DNA of 64,000 bases from Marinobacterium_A aestuariivivens (GTDB lineage Bacteria; Pseudomonadota; Gammaproteobacteria; Pseudomonadales; Balneatricaceae), in contig NZ_JBHSWE010000001.1 of assembly GCF_042661465.1 (NCBI RefSeq), positions 620,001 to 684,000 on the forward strand, given 5' to 3'. The notes under the pieces are model-generated. The model saw only the letters and a program-made list of their open reading frames with translations. It was not told the DNA's origin and did not search any database. Below, one piece after another: positions 26,561 to 36,843 of this stretch. The position numbers and the translations under genes are program-made. Position 1 is the stretch's first letter. Each line of letters begins with the position of its first letter.

Positions 26561-28285
26561 ATGCCCCACCGCGCCCATCTCTTTTCGCTGCGTATCGCCA
26601 ATGCCCTGCGCGAAAGCTGTCTCGCCGAGCCCTATACCGGCCGGCGTTTCGCCAGGGATCTGATGGCCGGCATCACCGTCGGCATCATTGCAATCCCGCT
26701 GGCGATGGCGCTGGCGATCGCCAGCGGCGTACCGCCGCAGTATGGCCTCTATTCGGCGATGATCGCCGGTTTCGTCATCGCCCTGACCGGCGGCTCGCGC
26801 TACAGCATCTCCGGGCCGACCGCCGCCTTCGTCGTGATCCTCTTTCCCGTGGCCCAGCAGTTCGGGCTCGCCGGCCTTTTGCTGGCGACGCTGATGTCCG
26901 GCCTGATCCTGGTGGCGCTGGCACTGGCCCGTCTGGGCCGGTTGATCGAGTATATACCGGAACCCGTGACCCTGGGCTTCACCTCTGGTATCGCCATCGT
27001 CATCGCGACACTGCAGGTCCGGGACTTCTTCGGTCTGGATATCGAGGAGTTGCCGGAGTCCTGGCTCGGCAAGGTTGAAACCCTGCTGCTGGCGCTGCCG
27101 GAGCTGGACCCCGCGAGCCTGGCGGTTGCCGCCATCACCCTCGGTCTGATGATCCTCTGGCCGAAACTGAAGACGCCGGTCCCGGGCCACCTGCCGGCGC
27201 TGCTGATCGGCGTGGGCCTGTCGCTGCTGCTCGGCGCCTTCGGCCAGGAAGTCGATACCATCGGCTCGCGCTTCAGCTATCTGCTGCCGGACGGCACCTC
27301 GGGCCAGGGCATCCCGCCGGTGCTGCCGTCCTTCGAATGGCCCTGGTTGCAGTCAGGCCCCGGTGGCGAGCCGCTGGCGCTGTCGTTCGAGACCCTGCGC
27401 GCCCTGCTGCCGGCGGCCTTCACCATCGCCATGCTCGGCGCCATCGAGTCGCTGCTCTGCGCCGTGGTGCTCGATGGCATGACCGGCAAGCGCCACAACG
27501 CCAATACCGAACTGCTGGGACAGGGGCTCGGCAACCTGGTCGCCCCCTTCTTCGGCGGTATCACCGCCACGGCCGCGATCGCCCGCTCGGCGGCCAACTA
27601 CCGTGCCGGCGCCGAGAGCCCGGTTTCAGCAATGATCCATGCGCTGGTGGTGATGGCCGCGCTGCTGGCGATCGCGCCGCTGCTGTCCTACCTGCCAATG
27701 GCGTCGATGGCGGCGATGCTGCTGATGGTGGCCTGGAACATGAGCGAGGCCCACAAGGTGGTGGCACTGGTGCGCCGGGCGCCGGCCGGCGACATCCTGG
27801 TGCTGGTCGTCTGCCTGTCGCTGACGGTGCTGTTCGACATGGTGATCGCGATCGCCACCGGCATCGTGCTGGCCTCGCTGCTGTTCGTGCGCGACCTGGC
27901 GGCGATGACGAAGGTCAGCGAGATCGGCGGCAACCGCCGCCTGGTGCCCGAGCCGCTGCCGCAGGGCTGGTCGCTGTACAAGATCAACGGCCCGCTGTTC
28001 TTCGCCGCCGCCGACCGGGTGTTCTCGGAGCTCGAGCTGCTCTGCCGCTACAACGACGGCGTGCTGCTCTATCTTGACGGCGTGCCGATGCTCGATGCCG
28101 GCGGGCTCTCGGCGCTGGAGAAGTTCATCGCCAGTTGCCGCGAACGCAACGTTAAGCTGCTGATCGCCGACCTGCAGTTTCAGCCCCTCAAGGCCCTGGC
28201 CCGCGCCGGCATCCAACCCGTCGAGGGCCGCCTCGCGTTCGCCCCGACCCTGGCCGAGGCATTGGAGCGAGTGGGAAAAACCTGA
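26561..28285 (+). CDS. dauA: SulP-family anion transporter (DauA-like) with STAS domain
   Basis: 574 residues. Inner-membrane SLC26/SulP transporter with 10-14 transmembrane segments. Family sequence IASGVPPQYGLYSAMIAGFV, ALTGGSRYSISGPTAAFVVI and GFTSGIAIVIATLQ follow E. coli DauA (YchM) closely. A C-terminal cytoplasmic STAS domain covers about residues 460-570 (LYKINGPLFFAAADRVFSEL; VLLYLDGVPMLDAGGLSAL). DauA carries C4-dicarboxylates at acidic pH; relatives move sulfate or bicarbonate, so the substrate is not certain. Confidence 0.88.
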   Translation: MPHRAHLFSLRIANALRESCLAEPYTGRRFARDLMAGITVGIIAIPLAMALAIASGVPPQYGLYSAMIAGFVIALTGGSRYSISGPTAAFVVILFPVAQQFGLAGLLLATLMSGLILVALALARLGRLIEYIPEPVTLGFTSGIAIVIATLQVRDFFGLDIEELPESWLGKVETLLLALPELDPASLAVAAITLGLMILWPKLKTPVPGHLPALLIGVGLSLLLGAFGQEVDTIGSRFSYLLPDGTSGQGIPPVLPSFEWPWLQSGPGGEPLALSFETLRALLPAAFTIAMLGAIESLLCAVVLDGMTGKRHNANTELLGQGLGNLVAPFFGGITATAAIARSAANYRAGAESPVSAMIHALVVMAALLAIAPLLSYLPMASMAAMLLMVAWNMSEAHKVVALVRRAPAGDILVLVVCLSLTVLFDMVIAIATGIVLASLLFVRDLAAMTKVSEIGGNRRLVPEPLPQGWSLYKINGPLFFAAADRVFSELELLCRYNDGVLLYLDGVPMLDAGGLSALEKFIASCRERNVKLLIADLQFQPLKALARAGIQPVEGRLAFAPTLAEALERVGKT

Positions 28286-28290
28286 TGGAC

Positions 28291-28368
28291 GGTGCGGTTC
28301 GCAGGCTCACCGGCACCCTACGCGGCTTCCGATCATGTAGGGTGCTGCAGAGCACAGCGAAGCGCATC
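28291..28368. repeat. Palindromic intergenic repeat, family A
   Basis: GGTGCGGTTCGC...CCGGCACCCTACG faces GTAGGGTGCTG...AGCGAAGCGCATC. It starts five bases after the SulP stop codon. Confidence 0.7.
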
Positions 28369-28430
28369 GAACGGCATTGTTGGGCTTCGGGCTGCGCCCT
28401 CAGGCCAACCTACGGTAACAACGCACCTGT

Positions 28431-28464
28431 CGTAGGGTGCTGGTAAGCGAAGTGCACCGCACCG
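28431..28464. repeat. Family A half-repeat
   Basis: CGTAGGGTGCTGGTAAGCGAAG followed by GCACCGCACC matches only the right arm of the family A palindrome. Just before it (28380-28414) lies another repeat-like word, TTGGGCTTCGGGCTGCGCCC, also partly present at 51484-51512. Confidence 0.6.
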
Positions 28465-28474
28465 ATAAGCGCGT

Positions 28475-28547
28475 CTGTAGGAGCCCGGTCTCCGGGCGAA
28501 CAGGAATTGGCACCGAATTTATTCGCCCACAGAGTGGGCTCCCACAG
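28475..28547. repeat. Palindromic intergenic repeat, family B
   Basis: CTGTAGGAGCCCGGTCTCCG then GGCGAA is matched on the right by TTCGCCCACAGAGTGGGCTC then CCACAG. It lies immediately downstream of the moeA stop. Confidence 0.7.
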
Positions 28548-28564
28548 GCGCCATTTCGCCCCTC

Positions 28565-29802
28565 CTACATCCCCAGTTCCGAGAACGGGATGAATTCGAG
28601 TTTCATGCCGCGCTCGACGGCGGTCTGCGGCGGCACCACCAGCAGGCCCTCCGCCAGCAGCGCCGAGCTCAGTACGCCGGAACTCTGGTTATGGGCCGGC
28701 GCGGCCAGCAGGGTGCCCTCCTTCTCGCTCAAGGCCACCCTCAGGTACTCCTCGCGGGCGATGCGCTTGTCGCGGCTGAAGCCTGCCAGCACCGGGTAGC
28801 GGCGTGGCAACAGGCCTGTCGCCTGCCCCTGCATGCGCAGCAGGTAGGGCCTCGCCAGCATCAGGAAGGTCACCAGCACGGCCCCGGGATTGCCCGGCAG
28901 ACCGATGAAGGGCGTCTCGCCGATGCGACCGAACGCCAGCGGCTTGCCCGGCTTGATGGCGATGCGCCAGAGACTGAGTTCGCCCAGTGCCTCGATCGCG
29001 CCCTTGACGTGGTCCTCGTCACCGACCGAGACGCCGCCACTGCTCAGCACCAGATCCCCCAGCCGGCGGCGTCCTGCAGCGCGGCGCGGGTCGCCTCCGG
29101 GGTGTCGGCGACGATCCCCGGACTCCAGACCTCGGTATCGAGTCCTTTCAGGAGTCCCAGCAGCGTGAAATAGTTGGAGTTGTAGATCTGTCCGGGCGCG
29201 CAGGGCTGCCCCGGCATCACCAGTTCATCGCCGGTGTTGATCACCGCGACGCGCAGCCGGCGATAGACCTCGACACCGTCCACCCCGACCGATGCCAGTA
29301 CTCCGAGCTGTGCCGCACCGAGACGGGTGCCGGCCGCCAGCAGAGACTGTCCCGGCGCGATATCCTGGGCGGCCCTGCGGATATGGTCGCCGGGGCCCGG
29401 ACGCTGGCGCAGCCTTATAAGATCGCCATCGCGCACCACCTGCTCCTGCATCACCACGCAGTCGGCGCCGGGCGGAATCGGCGCGCCGGTGAAGATCCGT
29501 GCCGCGGTGCCCGGCACCAGAGTCTGCGGTGGCTGGCCGGCGGCGATGCGCTGCTCCACCGGCAGCCGGAGGTCATCACCCAAATCCGCCAGCGACAGCG
29601 CATAGCCGTCCATGGCGCTGTTGTCGACCGGCGGCACCGCGATCGGCGAGACGACATCCTGGGCAAGCACCCGCCCGGTTGCATGATCCAGCGCCAGCCA
29701 TTCGGTTTCGGCCACCGGCCGCGCCGCCTCGAGCAGCGCGGCCAGCGCCTGGGCGAACGGCATCAGCACGTCCTTGACGGAATCGCAGCCGCAACCGCTC
29801 AT
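28565..29802 (-). CDS. moeA: Molybdopterin molybdenumtransferase MoeA (one frameshift)
   Basis: Inserts molybdenum into adenylylated molybdopterin. With one base restored near 29055-29064 it has 412 residues, normal for MoeA. Family segments are VPPVDNSAMDGYAL, GTAARIFTGAPIPPGADCVV, VINTGDELVMPG, IYNSNYFTLLGLL and, after the break, LVLSSGGVSVGDEDHVKGAI, AIKPGKPLAFGRI and FIGLPGNPGAVLVTF. The start at 29802 overlaps the moaB stop (ATGA), so the two are translationally coupled. It serves the nitrate reductase of the same gene block. The break is probably a sequence error. Confidence 0.92.
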
Positions 29803-30347
29803 GACCGGCTCCCGCAGGCGGTCTCGGCCTTCGGCACCACCATCTCGACGAAGTTGCAGGGCCGGTGGCGGGCATCGAGCTGCTCGACGATGCAGCGGTC
29901 CCAGGCGGTGGCGCAGGCCCGGGGCGAGCCGGGCATGCAGAAGATGACGGTACGGTTGGCGACGCCGGCCACGGCCCGCGATTGCATTGTCGAGGTGCCG
30001 ATCTCCTCGTAGGAGATGGCGCGAAACAGCTCGCCATAGCCCTCGATCGCCTTGTCGAACAGCGGCTCCAGCGCCTCGGGTGTGTTGTCGCGGGCGGTGA
30101 AACCGGTGCCGCCGGTCACCAGTATGGCCTGCACCTCGGGGTCGGCGATCCAGATCGACGCCTGGGCGCGCAACTGATAGATATCGTCCGGCACCAGCGC
30201 CCGGTCGGCGAGCCGATGTCCGGCTTCCTGCAACCGCAGCTGCAGGGTATCGCCGGAGGTGTCGGTTTCCAGCGTGCGGGTGTCGGAGACCGTCAGCACG
30301 GCGATATTGAGCGGACGGAAAGGTACCTTGTCGTGAACATGTCCCAT
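29799..30347 (-). CDS. moaB: Molybdopterin adenylyltransferase-type protein MoaB
   Basis: 182 residues from ATG 30347 (GAGGAAC seven bases upstream). MogA/MoaB fold: NIAVLTVSDTRTLETDTSGD, AILVTGGTGFTARDNTPEAL, FRAISYEEIGTSTMQSRAVAG and FCMPGSPRACATAWD. It binds molybdopterin and probably adenylylates it before MoeA acts. Its stop overlaps the moeA start and it lies 11 bases behind the DGC-type gene. Confidence 0.92.
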   Translation of the reverse strand: MGHVHDKVPFRPLNIAVLTVSDTRTLETDTSGDTLQLRLQEAGHRLADRALVPDDIYQLRAQASIWIADPEVQAILVTGGTGFTARDNTPEALEPLFDKAIEGYGELFRAISYEEIGTSTMQSRAVAGVANRTVIFCMPGSPRACATAWDRCIVEQLDARHRPCNFVEMVVPKAETACGSRS

Positions 30348-30357
30348 AGGTTGTTCC

Positions 30358-30732
30358 TCAGGAAGCAGCCAGTTCGCCGACCAGCCGGATGACTTCGGCG
30401 GCGACCTCGTTGAACTGTTGTGCATCGGCCTTGCAGCCGTTGCGTTTGCGATAACCGAATTCGTACAGTTTCAGATGGCGGTCCGCCTCGACGCCTTCGC
30501 GGGCCAGGCATTGCGCGACGCAATGCAGCGGACAGCCGTCGATGCCGATGACCGGCCGCCCGGAGCGGGCGGTCTTCACCAGCGCCGGAACCCCGCCGCC
30601 GACGCCGGCGATGCAGGACATCTCGACCACACCCTGGTGGTCGAGATGGACGGCGACGTCGTTGGCCAGCTGGGCCACATTCGAACAACCCGAGCAGGAA
30701 TACAGTAAAGGCAGGTCGCGGCGGCGCGTCAT
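30358..30732 (-). CDS. DGC-type putative zinc-binding protein
   Basis: 124 residues from ATG 30732 (GGGGA upstream). Cysteines are conserved in YSCSGCSNVAQLANDVA, EMSCIAGVGGGVPALV and DGCPLHCVAQCLA, the pattern of the DGC domain family (named for an Asp-Gly-Cys motif, here IDGCPL). The family is thought to bind zinc; its reaction is unknown. It is often found with nitrate/nitrite respiration genes, and here sits between dnr and moaB on the same strand. Confidence 0.75.
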   Translation of the reverse strand: MTRRRDLPLLYSCSGCSNVAQLANDVAVHLDHQGVVEMSCIAGVGGGVPALVKTARSGRPVIGIDGCPLHCVAQCLAREGVEADRHLKLYEFGYRKRNGCKADAQQFNEVAAEVIRLVGELAAS

Positions 30733-30934
30733 TTCAATCCCCCTCTGGCCCAAATGGCCAGCTGCGGTCATTACATCCGGAACAACCCGAGCATGAATAC
30801 AGCAAAGGCAGATTACGGCGGTTTACCACTTCAAAACCTCCCAGGCAGAAAATTGCTCCTGCATTTCCGGAGCGCCGGACCGCTGCCCACATGGCGGGGC
30901 GGCGCTCCGCGGGCGGCCTTCCGCCATCCCTGGC

Positions 30935-31627
30935 CTAGATCATCTCCTGCAGTGCCGACACGTCGAGGACCTGCAACTGACGGGTCGTGCCCTCGACGAT
31001 GCCCTCCTCCTTGAGGTCGTGCATGATGCGCGACAAGGTCTCGGGCTGCATCGCCAGACGCGACGCGATCAGGCGCTTGGCCACCGGCAGCTCGATGTGG
31101 CCGGTATTGCCCGTTGCATCCGGTACCAGCAACTGCAGCAGGTAGCGCACGAAACGGTGGCGGGCGTTCTGCAGCGTCAGGGTTTCGATCTCGTCGAGGC
31201 GCAGGTGCAGCCGGCGCGCCATCGAGGCCATGACCCGAAAACAGGCCTGGCTCGAAGCTTCGAGGCAGCCCTTGTAGGCCAGGTTGCTGAACGACAATAC
31301 CCGGGTCGCGCCCAGCGCCTCGGCGTTGACCGGATACTGGGTCTGGGACATGAACATCACCGCCTCGGCCAGGCTGTCGCCTTCACGCATCAGGTGTACC
31401 ACCTTTTCCTGACCGTCGAAGGCGATGCGAAACAACTTGATGCTGCCGGACAGCACCAGGAAGAAGCGTTCGGCCTTGTCGCCCTGGGTGAAGAGCCGCT
31501 CGCCGCCATCGAGATCGAGCAGCCGGGCTCGGGCCGTGGCCTGTTCGAACTCCTCGTCATCGAGGGCATCGAACAGCATATGATGTCGGGCCTGTTGCAG
31601 TGCAGTGTTGATATCGCCTCTTTTCAT
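30935..31627 (-). CDS. dnr: Crp/Fnr-family regulator, Dnr-like
   Basis: 230 residues. N-terminal cyclic-nucleotide-type beta barrel (DGGERLFTQGDKAERFFLVL, VHLMREGDSLAEAVMFM), long dimerisation helix (RRLHLRLDEIETLTLQNARH) and C-terminal HTH (ELPVAKRLIASRLAMQPETL, SRIMHDLKEEG). These features match Dnr of Pseudomonas, a haem-dependent nitric oxide sensor that activates denitrification genes. No Fnr-type N-terminal cysteine cluster is present. AGGAG lies six bases before ATG 31627. The FNR/Dnr-like site upstream of narG is a plausible target. Confidence 0.85.
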   Translation of the reverse strand: MKRGDINTALQQARHHMLFDALDDEEFEQATARARLLDLDGGERLFTQGDKAERFFLVLSGSIKLFRIAFDGQEKVVHLMREGDSLAEAVMFMSQTQYPVNAEALGATRVLSFSNLAYKGCLEASSQACFRVMASMARRLHLRLDEIETLTLQNARHRFVRYLLQLLVPDATGNTGHIELPVAKRLIASRLAMQPETLSRIMHDLKEEGIVEGTTRQLQVLDVSALQEMI

Positions 31628-31700
31628 GGGAACTCCTGGGCGTTTTATTCAATATTGTGTTCGGTGCCAATTGGCGGTGATGCGGTGCCGTTCGCGTTCC

Positions 31701-31784
31701 GGTGCGGTGCGGTGCGCTTCGCTTACCGGCACCCTACGTCCTGTCCGACTGTGTAGGGTGCTGGTGAGCAACGCGAACCGCACC
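31701..31784. repeat. Palindromic intergenic repeat, family A (best conserved copy)
   Basis: GGTGCGGTGCGGTGCGCTTC, GCTTACCGGCACCCTACG on the left mirrors GTAGGGTGCTGGTGAGC and GCGAACCGCACC on the right. It fills the gap between moaA and dnr. Confidence 0.8.
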
Positions 31785-31789
31785 GCTTC

Positions 31790-32789
31790 TCACCCGCCTG
31801 TCATGTTCATAAAACGCAGTACCTGCGGCTGGTCGGGGTCGTCGAACCAGTGCTGCTTCGGCTTGCGCCGTACCGCTTCCACTATAGCCGCCTTGAGCCG
31901 TTCGAGATCGCCGGGATAGCGGCGCAGCAGGCCGCGCAGGTCGACCGAATGTTCATTGCCCAGGCACAGCAGCAGCCGCCCCTCGGCGGTAACCCGGACG
32001 CGGTTGCAGCTGGCGCAGAAATTGTGGCTGTGGGGCGAGATCAGGCCGATACGTACCCGGCTGTCGGCCATGCGGTAATAGCGCGAGGGTCCGCCGGTGG
32101 TTTCGGTGCTTGGCAGCAGTGGGTAACGCTCGCCGATGCGCGAGAGCACCTCGTCGCTGGAGCAGAAGGTCGCATCGCGGTCGTGCTCGGAGATGGCGCC
32201 CAGCGGCATCTCCTCGATAAAGCTGATATCGACACCGCGGTCGCGGGCATAGTCGACCAGCGGCAGGATCTCGTCGTCGTTGCGCCCGTTGAGGATCACG
32301 GCATTGAGCTTGATCCGCTCGAAGCCGGCGCCGATCGCCGCATCGATGCCGTCGAGCACCTGGCCCAGGCGGTCGCGACGGGTCAGGCTGGCGAAACGCA
32401 CCGGATCCAGGAGTCGAGGCTGATATTGAGACGCTTCAGGCCCGCTTCGCGCAATGGGCGGGCATATTTACTCAGCTGCGAGCCGTTGGTGGTCATGGTC
32501 AGCTCGTCGAGGCCCTCGAGGCGGCCGAGGTTCTGCACCAGTTCGAGGATATCGCGCCGTACCAGGGCTCGCCGCCGGTCAGGCGGATACGCCTGACGCC
32601 CAGCTCGCTGAACGCGCGGCCCACCAGCGCCATCTCCTCCAGCGTCAGCACCCGGGCCCGCGGCAGGAACTGCATCTCCTCGGCCATGCAGTAGACACAG
32701 CGGAAATCGCAGCGGTCGGTGACCGACAGCCGTACATAATCGATGCGCCGGCCGAAGCCGTCTATGAGTTCTGCAAAGTTTCGAGGCAT
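31790..32789 (-). CDS. moaA: GTP 3',8-cyclase MoaA (two frameshifts)
   Basis: Radical SAM enzyme of the first step of molybdenum cofactor synthesis. The SAM cluster motif is DRCDFRCVYCM; IRLTGGEP follows, then a break (GGG 32565-32567), TMTTNGSQLSKYARPLREAG, LKRLNISLDS, a second break near 32409-32413, and RFASLTRRDRL, FIEEMPLG and the C-terminal cluster (FCASCNRVRVT...LLLCLG). Restoring one base at each break gives 333 residues ending in the essential Gly-Gly. The start at 32789 has AGGAAC upstream. As in Pseudomonas, the gene follows the narI-parvulin pair. Breaks are probably sequence errors. Confidence 0.92.
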
Positions 32790-32814
32790 CTTCTGTTCCT
32801 GCGGGGCGCTTTCC

Positions 32815-33635
32815 TTATTGCAGCAGCAGCGAATCGGCCGCCTGCATCTCGTGGCCCTGGATCTCGGCCTGGCCGGCCAGCAGCGCGATGTACTGGTTGA
32901 TGCCGCGACGGTAGACCTGTTCGCGCAGATAGGCGCGAATCCGGTCCTCGACCATTGCGTAGTCCAGAGGCTGCCCCGGCACCCGCTTGTCGATGCGCAC
33001 CACATGATAACCATAGCGACTTTCGACCGGACTGGCGCAAAGACCTTCGTCAAGGCTCAGTACCTGGCGCTCGAACTCCGGCACCGTCTGGCCCTTGTCG
33101 AGCTGGCCGAGCTGGCCGCCGAGCTCCTGGACGGGCAGTCGGAATGGGCCTGGGCCAACGCGGCGAAGCGCTCCGGCGCCTGCTGCAGCTGCGCGATCAA
33201 CGCCTCGGCTTCCGCCTTGCGCTGCGCCCGCTCCTCGGGGTCATTGGGATCGGCGCCGAGCAGGATATGGCTGGCGGCGACATAGTCCGGGGTACGGAAT
33301 TTCTGCGGGTTGGCCTCGAAGTAGCGCCGGCAGTCGGCCTCGTGTGCCTGCGGCAACTCGACCTCGTCGGCCAGCAGTTGGCGGATGCACGCCTCCTCGT
33401 CGGACTCCCCGTCCTGCGGCAGCGCCTCGATGCCGAGTTCGCGGGCACGGTCGAGCAGCAACTGGCGCACCACCAGTGCCTGCACCGCCTGTACGCGCGC
33501 CTCGTCGACGCCGTCGGCCGGGTGATACTGCATCTCGTGGGCGATGCTCTCTTCGCTGATCCGCACGCCGTTGACGCGAACCTCGGCAAACGCCGGCGGT
33601 TCGGTCGGCAGGCTGCGGGTATCGATCAGTTGCAT
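32815..33635 (-). CDS. Parvulin-type peptidyl-prolyl isomerase of the nar operon (one frameshift)
   Basis: About 273 residues with one base restored near 33130. The C-terminal rotamase domain has YVAASHILLGADPNDPEERA, AQAHSDCP, EFERQVLSLDEGLCASPVES and RYGYHVVRIDKR, as in PpiC/NifM-like parvulins. There is no signal peptide, so it is likely cytoplasmic. In Pseudomonas an equivalent gene sits between narI and moaA, suggesting help with folding or cofactor loading of nitrate reductase. AAGGAGAA precedes ATG 33635. Confidence 0.87.
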
Positions 33636-33651
33636 GATGTTCTCCTTGGGT

Positions 33652-33670
33652 GACGCGTTACGCGTTGTGT
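33652..33670. repeat. GCGTTAC heptamer repeats
   Basis: GACGCGTTACGCGTTGTG holds two to three copies of a GCGTTAN unit just upstream of the parvulin gene. It is related to repeats at 15292, 51454, 53064 and 63317. Confidence 0.5.
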
Positions 33671-33728
33671 TGGGTTGCGCTGGCATTTGTGCTCCTGCAA
33701 TGCCGGCCTTCCCGCCATCCGTGGCGGT

Positions 33729-33799
33729 CGCTTCGCTCCACCCAACCTACATGAGCGGTTGTAGGTTGGGTGAAGTTCCGAAGGGACGAAACCCAACAC
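33729..33799. repeat. Palindromic intergenic repeat, family C (CCCAACCTAC / GTAGGTTGGG)
   Basis: CGCTTCGCTCCACCCAACCT, AC faces GTAGGTTGGGTGAAGTTCCG across eight bases and is extended by GACGAAACCCAACAC. This type of repeat is widespread in gammaproteobacterial intergenic regions. It lies between narI and the parvulin gene. Confidence 0.75.
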
Positions 33800-33805
33800 C
33801 CATCG

Positions 33806-34479
33806 TTAACGGGTGCGGACCACCTGGTAGCTGCGGTTGAAGTATTTCACCGGCACGCTCCAGATATGCACCATCCGGGTGAACGGGAAGACGATGAACA
33901 TCGTCAGGCCGACCAGGATGTGCAGCTTGTAGATCAGGCTGACATCGGCGATATGGGCCGCCGCACCGCTTTGCAGGGTCACCAGGCTCTGGGCCCAGGC
34001 GGCGAGCTTGAGCATCACGCTGCCGTCGAGGTGGCCGAGGGAGAACGGGATGGTCAGCAGGCCCAGGGTCACCTGGACGAACAGCAGCGCCAGGATGAAG
34101 ATATCGGCCCTGGTGCTGGTCGCCCGCACCCGCGGCTCGCCGAGACGGCGCTTGAGCAGCAGGAAGGCGCCGGCCCAGCAGGCGATACCGGCGGCGCCGC
34201 CGCTCACTATCGCCAGCAGCTGCTTGTTGCCGCTGGAGATGAAGGGCTCGTAGAGCGCATGGGGGTCAGCAGCCCGACCAGGTGGCCGAAGAAGATGAAC
34301 AGCACCCCGACGTGGAACAGCACGCTGGCGCGGCGAAAGCCCTTCGAGCTCAGCATCTGGCTGGAACTGGCGCGCCAGGTGAACTGTTCCCGGTCATAGC
34401 GGATCCAGCTGGCGATCAGGAAGGTCGCGCCGGCGATATAGGGGTAGACCCCGAACAGCAGATCGTTGATATAAGACAT
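33806..34479 (-). CDS. narI: Respiratory nitrate reductase gamma subunit NarI (one frameshift)
   Basis: Membrane cytochrome b that takes electrons from quinol. With one base restored at the GGGGG 34261-34265 it has 224 residues and five transmembrane segments. Haem-ligand histidines are in VLFHVGVLFIFFGHLVGLL and SLIYKLHILVGLTMFIVF; the C-terminal MVHIWSVPVKYFNRSYQVVR is standard NarI. It follows narJ by 15 bases. The break is in a homopolymer and is probably an error. Confidence 0.93.
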
Positions 34480-34494
34480 TTTTCCTCTCCCGAC

Positions 34495-35222
34495 TCAGTT
34501 GGCGCCCGAGGCTGCCGGACTCTGTGACATCGGCTGGATATGCAGCGGACGCACCTGATCGATCTGGGCGCGACGCTGCTGCACAGCGTTATCGCCGCAG
34601 TCCTGGGCGCTGCCCTCGGTAAAGCGCACCATCTCCTCCTCCCAGACCCGATCGAGCGCTTCCGGGGTATCGTCGCGCGCTTCGGCCGCGACCTTCTCGC
34701 GCAGCGCCTCGCGCTCGACACTGACACCGGCGATACCGAGCAGGGTCTCGAACAGCACCGCATAGTCGCTGCCGCGCTCGCTCAGGCGCACCTCCAGCAG
34801 GCTCAGGATGTGGCAGACCTCGCCGAGCCACTGCTCCGCCTCTTGCTGCGGCCGTTTCGACAGGTACTCGAGGAACAGCGGCAGATAGTCCGGCAGCTCG
34901 CGGCTGTCGAGGACGAAGCCGTTTTTCTCGTACACCGCCATCAGGTCGACCATTGCCTGGCCGCGGTCGCGGGACTCGCCGTGGACATGCTCGAACAGCA
35001 GCAGCGAGAGCGAGCGGCCGCGATCGAACAGGCCGACGTAGTTCTCCTGGGCATCCATCAGGTCGCGGGTGCAGAGCTGCTCGGCGAATTCGATCAGCGC
35101 CTCGCGCTGATCGGCGTCCGGGCCTTGTCGGCCCGCAGTTCCTCGACCAGGTCCCGCCGCGCCTCGAACAGCTCAGCGCCCGGATAGTCCAGCAGCAGTG
35201 AAATAACCTTGAGGCTACGCAT
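34495..35222 (-). CDS. narJ: Nitrate reductase assembly chaperone NarJ (one frameshift)
   Basis: System-specific chaperone that loads molybdenum cofactor into NarG before membrane attachment. With one base restored near 35118-35123 it has 242 residues. Recognisable segments are LLLDYPGAELFEARRDLVEE, QENYVGLFDRGRSLSLLLFE, HVHGESRDRGQAMVDLM and DYLPLFLEYLS. ATG 35222 is preceded by GGAGG. The gene lies between narH and narI as in all narGHJI operons. Confidence 0.93.
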
Positions 35223-35281
35223 TTTTTACCTCCAGCATTCCCGGGAGCAGGTGTTGAGTTCGTGCCAGGGCGTGTTGGGTT

Positions 35282-36843
35282 TTAGGCATCTTCCAGCTCC
35301 TTCGGGTCGACCTGCTTGACCCCGCTGATCTTCTGCACCATGGTGACGTTCTGCTTCTTGGCGCCGAACAGGTTGAACTCGCTCTCGCCGCCGGCACAGC
35401 CGTTGCCGAAGCTGAAGCCGCAGCCGTTGCGTTCCGGGAAGGCCTCCTTCGCCAGTTCGCGGTGACTGGTCGGGATCACGAAGCGGTCCTCGTAGTTGGC
35501 GATCGCCGGTACCGGTACATCTCCTGCACCTGGCCTTCGGAGAGGCCGACGTCCTCCAGCACCTCGAGGTTGCGCTTGCCTTCGACCTGCTCGTCGCGCT
35601 TGTAGGCGCGCATCGCCAGCAGGCGCTTGAGTGCCAGCACCACCGGCTTCTCGTCGCCCGCGGTCAGCAGGTTGGCGAGGTACTTGACCGGGATGCGCAG
35701 ACTGTCGACATCCGGAATGGCGCCGTTCATGCCGACCTGGCCGGCATCGGCGGCGGACTGGATCGGGCTCAGCGGCGGCACGTACCAGACCATCGGCAGG
35801 GTGCGATATTCCGGGTGCAGCGGCAGCGCCAGTTTCCAGTCCATCGCCAGCTTGTACACCGGCGACTGCTGCGCAGCCTTGATGACGCTGTCGGCGACGC
35901 CGTCGCGACGGGCCTGGGCGATGATCGCCGGGTCGTGCGGATCGAGGAAGATCTCCAGCTGCTTCTCGTACAGGTCCTGTTCGGAACCGCTGGCCGCCAC
36001 TTCCTTGATGCGGTCGGCGTCATAGAGCATCACGCCGAGGTAGCGGATGCGGCCGACGCAGGTCTCGGAGCAGACGGTCGGCATGCCGGCCTCGATGCGC
36101 GGATAGCAGAAGATGCACTTCTCGGACTTGCCGGTCTTCCAGTTGTAGTAGATCTTCTTGTACGGACAGCCGGAGACGCACATGCGCCAGCCGCGGCACT
36201 TGTCCTGGTCGATCAGCACGATGCCGTCTTCCTCGCGCTTGTAGATGGCGCCGGACGGGCAGCTGGCGACGCAGGCCGGGTTCAGGCAGTGCTCGCACAG
36301 CCGCGGCAGGTACATCATGAAGGTGTTCTCGAACTGGCCGTAGATCTCCTTCTGGACGTTGTCGAAGTTCTTGTCCTTCGAGCGCTTCTTGAACTCGGTG
36401 CCGAGGATCTCCTCCCAGTTCGGGCCCCACTCGATCTTCTTCATGCGGTCGCCGGTGATCAGCGAGCGCGGACGGGCCACCGGCTGGTGCTTGCCCTCCG
36501 GGGCGTTGTGCAGGTGCTGGTAGTCGAAGTCGAACGGCTCGTAGTAGTCGTCGATCTCCGGCAGGTCGGGGTTGGCGAAGATGTTCGCCAGCACCCGCCA
36601 CTTGTTGCCGATGCGCGGCTCGATATCGCCGTTGGCCTTGCGCACCCAGCCGCCCTTCCACTTGTCCTGGTTCTCCCACTCCTTCGGGTAGCCGATACCG
36701 GGCTTGGTCTCGACGTTGTTGAACCAGGCGTACTCCATCCCCTCGCGGGAGGTCCAGACGTTCTTGCAGGTGACCGAGCAGGTGTGACAGCCGATGCACT
36801 TGTCCAGGTTCAGCACCATGCCTACTTGCGAACGGATTTTCAT
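35282..36843 (-). CDS. narH: Respiratory nitrate reductase beta subunit NarH (one frameshift)
   Basis: Iron-sulfur subunit carrying electrons from NarI to NarG. Cysteine motifs are CIGCHTCSVTCKNVW, CEHCLNPACVASCP, CRGWRMCVSGCPYKK (with the Trp typical of the 3Fe-4S cluster) and CIFCYPRIEAGMPTVCSETC. Near 35505-35510 one base is missing: the short frame ends in a spurious tail and the true C-terminus (IPTSHRELAKEAFPERNGCG, then FSFGNGCAGG) is read to 35282, total 520 residues. It overlaps narG by four bases. Confidence 0.94.

Noticed and set aside
35282..35479. A separate small gene after narH
   Set aside because: The product is the conserved C-terminus of NarH displaced by a one-base shift.
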